Positions 7,287 through 11,428 of a stretch of DNA of 11,428 nt are shown here, piece after piece (within the stretch, counting starts at the first letter, position 1; each line of letters starts with the position of its first letter). The position numbers were made by a program, and so were the translations under genes. This stretch comes from Chloroflexia bacterium (GTDB taxonomy: Bacteria; Chloroflexota; Chloroflexia; Thermomicrobiales; UBA6265). The stretch lies in the NCBI GenBank assembly GCA_013696525.1, contig JACCYK010000266.1, positions 1 through 11,428 on the forward strand. Reading direction: 5' to 3'. The notes beneath the pieces are model-generated. The model searched no databases, was not told the origin of the DNA, and saw only the letters and a list, made by a program, of their open reading frames with translations.

Positions 7287-8215
7287 GCCCGCGACTCGAC
7301 GGCGCCCGGGTGCTCGTGACCGGGGCCGGGGGCCAACTCGGCCGCTATCTACGACCCGTGCTGGCGGACGCCGGGGCGACCGTGATCGGCGGTGGCTCGC
7401 ATACCCGGCCGGGCGTCGATCGGGTATTCGACATCACCGACGAGAAGTCGGTTCGGGCCGCCATCGACGCCGAATCGCCGGCGATCGTCATTCACGCCGC
7501 CGCCTTCACCGACGTTGACGGCGCCGAGCGCGACGAAGCCGCCGCCCACATGGTCAATGTGGTGGGTTCGCGGCATGTCGCCGGGGCTGCCGTCGCCGCC
7601 GGTGCGTACCTGATCGCCGTGGGGACCGACTTCGTCTTCGCCGGGGATGGGGGCGCCCCCTACGACGAGATGGCACCGACCCGACCGCTGTCGGCCTACG
7701 GTCGAACCAAGCTCGAGGGGGAGGAGGCGATCATGTGCGCCAATCCCGCCTTCGCCGTGGCCCGGACCGCCTGGTTGTACGGTGGGGGCGGCAAGCATTT
7801 TCCACGCACGGTGCTGACCCTGCTGCGAGATCGGGGGATGATCGCGGTCGTCGATGACGAATTTGGCAGCCCAACGTTCGCTGGCGACCTGGCCGTGGCG
7901 CTGGTGCAACTGGCCGCTCAGCGCGCGGCCGGGGTCTTTCACCTAATGAACGAGGGGCGGGCGTCTCGGTTTGGCTTGGCGCGGGCGGTTGCTGAGTCGG
8001 CGGCATATCACCCCGAAGGCGTGACGCCGACAACGATCGAGGAGTTTTTGGCACACTATCCATTGCCGGCCCGGCGCCCGGGGGACAGCACGCTCGTCAA
8101 CCGCCGGGCGGCGGCGCTCGGGGTCCGGCTGCCGCCGTGGCGCGATGCCATTGGACGATATGTGCCGGCGCTGGCGGCGGAGTTGAACCTGCCGCCAGCT
8201 ACCGGAGAGGAGTAA
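7283..8215 (+). CDS. rmlD: dTDP-4-dehydrorhamnose reductase
   Basis: This encodes 310 residues, slightly longer than the usual 285-300. It reduces dTDP-4-dehydro-L-rhamnose to dTDP-L-rhamnose with NAD(P)H, the last step of the pathway, in the cytoplasm. The Rossmann glycine motif GAGGQLG is at 14-20. HAAAFTDVDGAE (71-82) is a strong RmlD signature ('nAAAYTaVDkAE'). The catalytic triad of the extended short-chain dehydrogenases is intact: Thr115 in GTDFVF, Tyr139 and Lys143 in YGRTK. The usual Ser before that Thr is Gly here. VVDDEFGSPTFAGDLA near 194-209 is the family's substrate-loop motif. The start ATG shares ATGA with the end of rmlA, so translation is coupled, and rmlB follows 3 bases after the stop. 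Confidence 0.92.
   Translation: MSPRLDGARVLVTGAGGQLGRYLRPVLADAGATVIGGGSHTRPGVDRVFDITDEKSVRAAIDAESPAIVIHAAAFTDVDGAERDEAAAHMVNVVGSRHVAGAAVAAGAYLIAVGTDFVFAGDGGAPYDEMAPTRPLSAYGRTKLEGEEAIMCANPAFAVARTAWLYGGGGKHFPRTVLTLLRDRGMIAVVDDEFGSPTFAGDLAVALVQLAAQRAAGVFHLMNEGRASRFGLARAVAESAAYHPEGVTPTTIEEFLAHYPLPARRPGDSTLVNRRAAALGVRLPPWRDAIGRYVPALAAELNLPPATGEE
8204..8212 (+). promoter_or_regulatory. Ribosome binding site deciding the GTG start of rmlB
   Basis: GGAGAGGAG lies inside the last codons of rmlD and ends 6 bases before GTG 8219. It is the strongest Shine-Dalgarno of the window and fixes this start directly in front of the Rossmann strand VRILVTG. Confidence 0.7.
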
Positions 8216-8218
8216 GGG

Positions 8219-9262
8219 GTGCGAATTCTCGTCACCGGCGCGGCCGGCTTCATCGGCTCGGCCTACGTGCGGCAGGTGCTAGAGCATCATGACCAGGACG
8301 AGGTGCTCGGCCTCGATCTTCTCACGTACGCGGGCAACATGGCGAACCTCCAAGGGTTGAAGGCGAATTCGAGGTTCCGATTCGTTCATGGCGACATCGC
8401 CGATCGCGAGGTCGTGGAGGATCTGGTCGCCAGGGTCGATGGAATCGTCAACTTTGCGGCCGAGACCCACGTCGATCGGTCGCTGCTTGAGCCCGAAGCG
8501 TTCGCTCGGGCCAACGTGACCGGGGTGATGACCCTCCTGGACGCGGCCCGGCGGCACGGGCGACGCTTGGTGCAGGTCAGCACCGACGAAGTCTATGGCC
8601 ACGTCGACGACGGTCACCACTCGGTCGAATCCGACCCTTTGCGACCGCGGTCGCCCTACTCGGCGGCGAAGGCCGGCGGGGAGTTGATGTGCCAGGCGTT
8701 TTTCATCTCGCACGGCACCGATGTCGTCGTCACCCGCGGTTCAAACACGGTTGGTCCCCGGCAATACCCGGAAAAGCTCGTACCGCTGTTCGTGACCAAT
8801 GCGCTGCGCGATTTACCGCTGCCGGTGTACGGGGACGGACTGCAACTGCGAGACTGGCTGTACGTCGACGACCACGCGGCGGGGGTTGACCTGGTGGTAC
8901 GGCAGGGTCGCGCCGGTGAGGCGTACAACATCGGGGTCGGGCAAGAGCGGCCGAACATTGAGGTGATCCGCGCCATCTTGGATCGGCTCGACAAACCAGA
9001 GTCGCTCATCGTCCATGTGCCGGATCGGCCGGGACATGATCGCCGCTACTCGCTCAACCCCGCCAAAATCCGGGAGGAGCTCGGGTGGTCGCCGCGGCGC
9101 GACTTCGCGTCGACCATCAATGACACGGTCGACTGGTATGTGAGCAACCCAACCTGGTGGCGCGCGATCGCCGCCGACGACCAGCGATTTGCCGACTATT
9201 ACGAGCGTCAATATGGTTGGCGGCTGGAAGCGGCCGGGGCCGGGACGAGGGACGGGTCGTGA
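8219..9262 (+). CDS. rmlB: dTDP-glucose 4,6-dehydratase
   Basis: This encodes 347 residues, normal for the family. It converts dTDP-glucose to dTDP-4-dehydro-6-deoxyglucose using a tightly bound NAD+, the second step of the pathway. GTG 8219 is set by the strong upstream GGAGAGGAG. The NAD+ motif GAAGFIG is at 7-13 and AETHVDRS at 81-88. The active-site motif STDEVYG (121-127) supplies the Thr-Asp-Glu that separates 4,6-dehydratases from plain epimerases. Tyr147 and Lys151 form YSAAK. RGSNTVGPRQYPEKLVPL (173-190) matches the 'RcSNNYGPyQfPEKLIPL' family signature with a few changes (Gly for Cys, TV for NY). PGHDRRYSLN near 273 is also typical. The stop overlaps the next start in GTGA (9259-9262). 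Because the three diagnostic residues are present, I am confident of a dehydratase rather than a UDP-sugar epimerase. Confidence 0.93.
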   Translation: MRILVTGAAGFIGSAYVRQVLEHHDQDEVLGLDLLTYAGNMANLQGLKANSRFRFVHGDIADREVVEDLVARVDGIVNFAAETHVDRSLLEPEAFARANVTGVMTLLDAARRHGRRLVQVSTDEVYGHVDDGHHSVESDPLRPRSPYSAAKAGGELMCQAFFISHGTDVVVTRGSNTVGPRQYPEKLVPLFVTNALRDLPLPVYGDGLQLRDWLYVDDHAAGVDLVVRQGRAGEAYNIGVGQERPNIEVIRAILDRLDKPESLIVHVPDRPGHDRRYSLNPAKIREELGWSPRRDFASTINDTVDWYVSNPTWWRAIAADDQRFADYYERQYGWRLEAAGAGTRDGS

Positions 9263-9855
9263 CCACTATTCGCCGGGTCCAGGAGAACACCGCGCATCAG
9301 TTGGCTCTGCGGGCGCTTGTGGTGCGCGATGGCGGGACGCCGTCGCCAATCGCCGGTGTCACGTTGCGTGAGCTCCGGGTCAACCGGGACGATCGCGGCA
9401 CGCTGACCGAGCTGCTGCGGTCCGATTGGCCGGATCTTTACGACGACCGCCACCCGTTTGCTCAAGCCTACGTCTCGATGACGTTGCCCGGCGTGGCCCG
9501 CGACGACGACCGGTGGCATGTTCATGTCCATCAGACGGACCGGTTTTACTGTCTTGCCGGCGCCATTGTGGTCGCGATCGCGGACGGCAGGGCCAGCTCT
9601 CCGACCAGCGGACAATTGATGCTGGTTGAGTTGAGCGCCATCGCCGACGCGCCGGCGCCCCTGGTGGTGACGATTCCGCCGGGCACGCTGCATGGGTTCG
9701 TCGTCACCAGCGACGTCCCGGCAATGCTGATGAATTTTCCGACCCGGCTCTACGACCCGGCGGACGAGGGGCGGGTTCCGTTTGCCGACGCCGGCATCTT
9801 GACGCCGGGAGGACGTCCGTTTTCGTACGACGCCGTGCGAGCGCTCTACGCCTAA
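9259..9855 (+). CDS. Divergent RmlC-like cupin (dTDP-4-dehydrorhamnose 3,5-epimerase family)
   Basis: This encodes 198 residues from GTG 9259 in the GTGA overlap with rmlB; the open frame upstream lies inside rmlB. Position and fold point to the 3,5-epimerase step that links RmlB and RmlD. RmlC-like elements are [21 protein letters not shown] (in 36-56), [15 protein letters not shown] (67-81), [11 protein letters not shown] (108-118) and IPPGTLHGF (139-147). However, the catalytic-His motif RGxHxQ of classical RmlC is replaced by a His-rich [11 protein letters not shown] (86-96). The conserved catalytic Tyr of the 'YkctdyYdP' segment aligns with Asn159 in NFPTRLYDP (159-167). From memory, a distant RmlC branch carries WHxHxxQTDRF and NxPTxxYD-like motifs; I cannot check this. 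It may still be the pathway's epimerase, or may act on a related sugar. I therefore leave the symbol empty. About 110 bases follow before the next gene. Confidence 0.8.
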   Translation: MTTIRRVQENTAHQLALRALVVRDGGTPSPIAGVTLRELRVNRDDRGTLTELLRSDWPDLYDDRHPFAQAYVSMTLPGVARDDDRWHVHVHQTDRFYCLAGAIVVAIADGRASSPTSGQLMLVELSAIADAPAPLVVTIPPGTLHGFVVTSDVPAMLMNFPTRLYDPADEGRVPFADAGILTPGGRPFSYDAVRALYA

Positions 9856-9967
9856 ACGGTATACTGCGTCAGGTGGAACCAGGGTCAATCACGTTCGAGG
9901 ACGCGCGGCGCTCCCGTGCCAACGAGGAGACGGGTGCCGGTTGATGGACGAAGGAGATCGATGGGCT
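9856..9967 (+). promoter_or_regulatory. Spacer with candidate promoter and leader hairpin before coxS
   Basis: This 112-base gap separates the rhamnose operon from the oxidoreductase genes. TATACT at 9860-9865 is a good -10 match, but no -35 is seen 16-18 bp upstream, so it may be weak or activator-dependent. CCCGT (9913-9917) and ACGGG (9930-9934) could pair around a purine-rich GAGGAG. No rho-independent terminator with a T-run is visible after the rhamnose genes, so read-through is possible. Confidence 0.3.
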
Positions 9968-10594
9968 ATGGTGGAGACGACGATGGCGCCGAGCCGGATC
10001 GCCGTTCAGGTGACCGTCAATGGCAAGAGCTACGCGGCCGAGGTCGAGCCGCGGTTGTTGCTTGTCCATTTCCTGCGGGAGAACCTCGGACTGACCGGCA
10101 CCCACGTGGGCTGTGACACCAGCCAGTGCGGCGCTTGTGTGGTGTATCTGAACGGGCAGACGGTCAAGAGCTGCACGCTGCTGGCGGTCCAGGCTGACGG
10201 TGGCGACATCATGACGATCGAGGGACTGGCCAAGGACGGCAAGTTCGACCCGGTCCAAGAAGGGTTCTGGGAGATGCATGGTCTCCAGTGCGGGTATTGC
10301 ACTCCCGGCATGATCATGTCGTCTCACGCGCTGCTTCAGAAGAACCCGAACCCCACCGAAGCAGAGATCCGGCATGGCCTGGAAGGAAACCTCTGTCGCT
10401 GCACGGGCTATCAGAATATCGTTCGCGCCGTCCAGTACGCGGCCGGTCAGATCGGCCCCGACGGAAAAGTTGCTCCTGCCCCTGCCCCTGGCCCCGTCCA
10501 ACAGTTTACGGCCGATGGCACCCCGCCCGAGGACCCGGAGACAGTGCAGGAGTGGGGCGATGAGCTGGCCGGCCGAAGCGACGACAACGTGTGA
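9968..10594 (+). CDS. Molybdenum hydroxylase small subunit, [2Fe-2S] protein (CoxS/XdhC-type)
   Basis: This encodes 208 residues. It carries electrons from the molybdenum site of a xanthine dehydrogenase/CO dehydrogenase-family enzyme through two [2Fe-2S] clusters. The N-terminal plant-ferredoxin-like domain holds Cys49, Cys54 and Cys57 ([10 protein letters not shown]) and Cys69. The C-terminal helical domain holds Cys108 and Cys111 (QCGYCTPGM) and Cys143 and Cys145 (NLCRCTGY). All eight ligands are present. The start is uncertain: ATG 9968 has AAGGAG about 11 bases upstream, while TTG 9941 and ATG 9944 lie farther from GAGGAG and ATG 9983 is also in frame. The ATG at 9961 is out of frame. 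Residues 166-208 form a tail rich in Pro, Ala and acidic residues, absent from most family members of about 160 residues. The large subunit follows 95 bases downstream. The substrate cannot be told from this subunit. Confidence 0.92.
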   Translation: MVETTMAPSRIAVQVTVNGKSYAAEVEPRLLLVHFLRENLGLTGTHVGCDTSQCGACVVYLNGQTVKSCTLLAVQADGGDIMTIEGLAKDGKFDPVQEGFWEMHGLQCGYCTPGMIMSSHALLQKNPNPTEAEIRHGLEGNLCRCTGYQNIVRAVQYAAGQIGPDGKVAPAPAPGPVQQFTADGTPPEDPETVQEWGDELAGRSDDNV

Positions 10595-10645
10595 GGCAGC
10601 GGTCTATCGATTCAGGGTCCACGCCGATGTCAACGATGATATCCG

Positions 10646-10671
10646 GCCGCGCCGCACGGCCGCGGCGCGGC
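10646..10671. repeat. GC-rich perfect inverted repeat between the small- and large-subunit genes
   Basis: GCCGCGCC (10646-10653) and GGCGCGGC (10664-10671) form a perfect 8-bp stem of G-C pairs with a 10-base loop. The hairpin ends 18 bases before the ATG of the large subunit. No T-run follows, so it is not a rho-independent terminator. It could slow RNA decay, mark a processing site or affect initiation at the large-subunit gene. Confidence 0.5.
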
Positions 10672-10689
10672 ACAGATTGGGGGCGATGA

Positions 10690-11428
10690 ATGACAGCGAC
10701 GATTGAGGCCCCGGCAAAGCTGGTCGGCCAGCCGCTGAAGCGACGCGAAGACCCCCGCCTCATCTCGGGCGCGGGTAATTTTCTCGATGACATCAAGCTG
10801 CCCGGCCTGACGCATGCCGCCGTCCTGCGATCGCCGTACGCCCACGCCACTATTCGCGCGATCGACACGAGCCGGGCGACGGCGATGCCGGGGGTGATCG
10901 CGGTCTTCACCGGCGAGGATCTCAAGGATGTCAACCCGCTGCCCTGTGCCTGGCAAGCTGGCGGCGTGACCAACAACGTCAACACGCCCCGCGTCCTAGC
11001 TGTCGACGAGGTCCACCAAGTTGGCGATCCGGTCGCGGTGGTCGTCGCCGAGAGTAGCTACCAGGCGACGGACGCCCTGGATGCCATCGAGGTTGACTAC
11101 GACGAGCTGCCCGTCGTCGTCGATGCCAAGCTGGCGACCCAAGCCGGGGCGGCGCAGCTCCACGACAACGCCCCAAACAATGTGGTGCTGACTTGGACCT
11201 GCGGCAAAGAAGCGGCCGAGGTCGACGCCGCGCTCAGCGGCGCCGAGGTTCGCGTGTCGCAATCGTTGACCAACCAGCGGCTGATCCCGACCGCGATGGA
11301 GCCGCGGGGCGCGATCGGTCGCTACGATCCTGGCACCGAGGAATACACCCTGTGGGCCACCTCGCAAGCGCCGCATGTCCACCGGCTGCTGATCGCGGCC
11401 TTCGTGCTCGGCGTGCCGGAACAGAAAA
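10690..11428 (+). CDS. Molybdenum hydroxylase large subunit (CoxL/aldehyde oxidase family), 3' truncated
   Basis: The first 246 residues are present and the frame is open at the right edge; full members have about 770-800. It would bind the molybdenum cofactor and carry out hydroxylation or CO oxidation. The start ATG 10690 lies directly before the conserved N-terminus: LVGQPLKRREDPRLISGAG (11-29), FLDDIKLPGLTHAAVLRSPY (31-50) and AHATIRAID (51-59), the usual 'RxeD..lvtG.g.fvDDi... lRSp.AHA.I..iD' pattern. VDEVHQVGDPVAVVVAE (105-121) and AMEPRGAIGRYDP (202-214) with TSQAPH (224-229) match domain 1 and the start of the cofactor-binding part. An overlapping ATG at 10686 opens a frame that stops at once. 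The active-site loop that separates form I CO dehydrogenase (AYxCSFR) from other hydroxylases lies beyond the edge, so the substrate is unknown. The FAD subunit is not in this window. Confidence 0.92.
   Translation, partial: MTATIEAPAKLVGQPLKRREDPRLISGAGNFLDDIKLPGLTHAAVLRSPYAHATIRAIDTSRATAMPGVIAVFTGEDLKDVNPLPCAWQAGGVTNNVNTPRVLAVDEVHQVGDPVAVVVAESSYQATDALDAIEVDYDELPVVVDAKLATQAGAAQLHDNAPNNVVLTWTCGKEAAEVDAALSGAEVRVSQSLTNQRLIPTAMEPRGAIGRYDPGTEEYTLWATSQAPHVHRLLIAAFVLGVPEQK

Noticed and set aside
9961..10116. ATG 9961 close to AAGGAG as the start of a gene
   Set aside because: It is out of frame with the ferredoxin domain, and its frame gives a Gly/Asp/Arg-rich product that ends after about 50 codons.

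Overview
The window is high-GC bacterial DNA with compact genes, many GTG/TTG starts and NTGA stop/start overlaps. The gene types (a long-form RmlA rhamnose cluster, DUF2142-like and PTPS-related/YfhO-like membrane glycan proteins, a CoxS/CoxL-type molybdenum hydroxylase) would fit a Chloroflexota bacterium of the Thermomicrobia type. This is an inference from gene style; the window has no rRNA or other marker gene. I see no tRNA, CRISPR array, insertion sequence or phage gene.

Layout. (1) Bases 1-2890, + strand: three coupled membrane-protein genes. They are the C-terminal end of a polytopic DUF2142/GT39-like protein, a small two-helix membrane protein, and a 687-residue polytopic protein of the PTPS-related/YfhO-like type, probably a GT-C-fold glycan enzyme. 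(2) Bases 2862-3215, - strand: a small winged-helix protein that overlaps the preceding gene tail to tail. (3) Bases 3418-4623, + strand: a 401-residue protein of unknown family in which I see a possible PD-(D/E)XK nuclease core. It is the least explained gene of the window. (4) Bases 4633-5922, - strand: an MFS exporter. (5) Bases 6159-9855, + strand: a tight rmlA-rmlD-rmlB-rmlC-like operon that would make dTDP-L-rhamnose. The last gene is a divergent RmlC lacking the usual catalytic signature. (6) From 9968 to the right edge, + strand: the iron-sulfur subunit and the start of the molybdopterin subunit of a xanthine dehydrogenase/CO dehydrogenase-family enzyme.

How they fit together. Regions 1 and 5 fit one theme: rhamnose nucleotide synthesis plus polytopic transferases that could place sugars on envelope glycans or proteins. 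Regions 2-4 separate them and need not belong to that theme. Region 6 is a separate redox unit. Most of the window is ordinary housekeeping or accessory content. The two points most worth following are the possible nuclease-fold protein with its divergently transcribed winged-helix neighbour, and the atypical RmlC.
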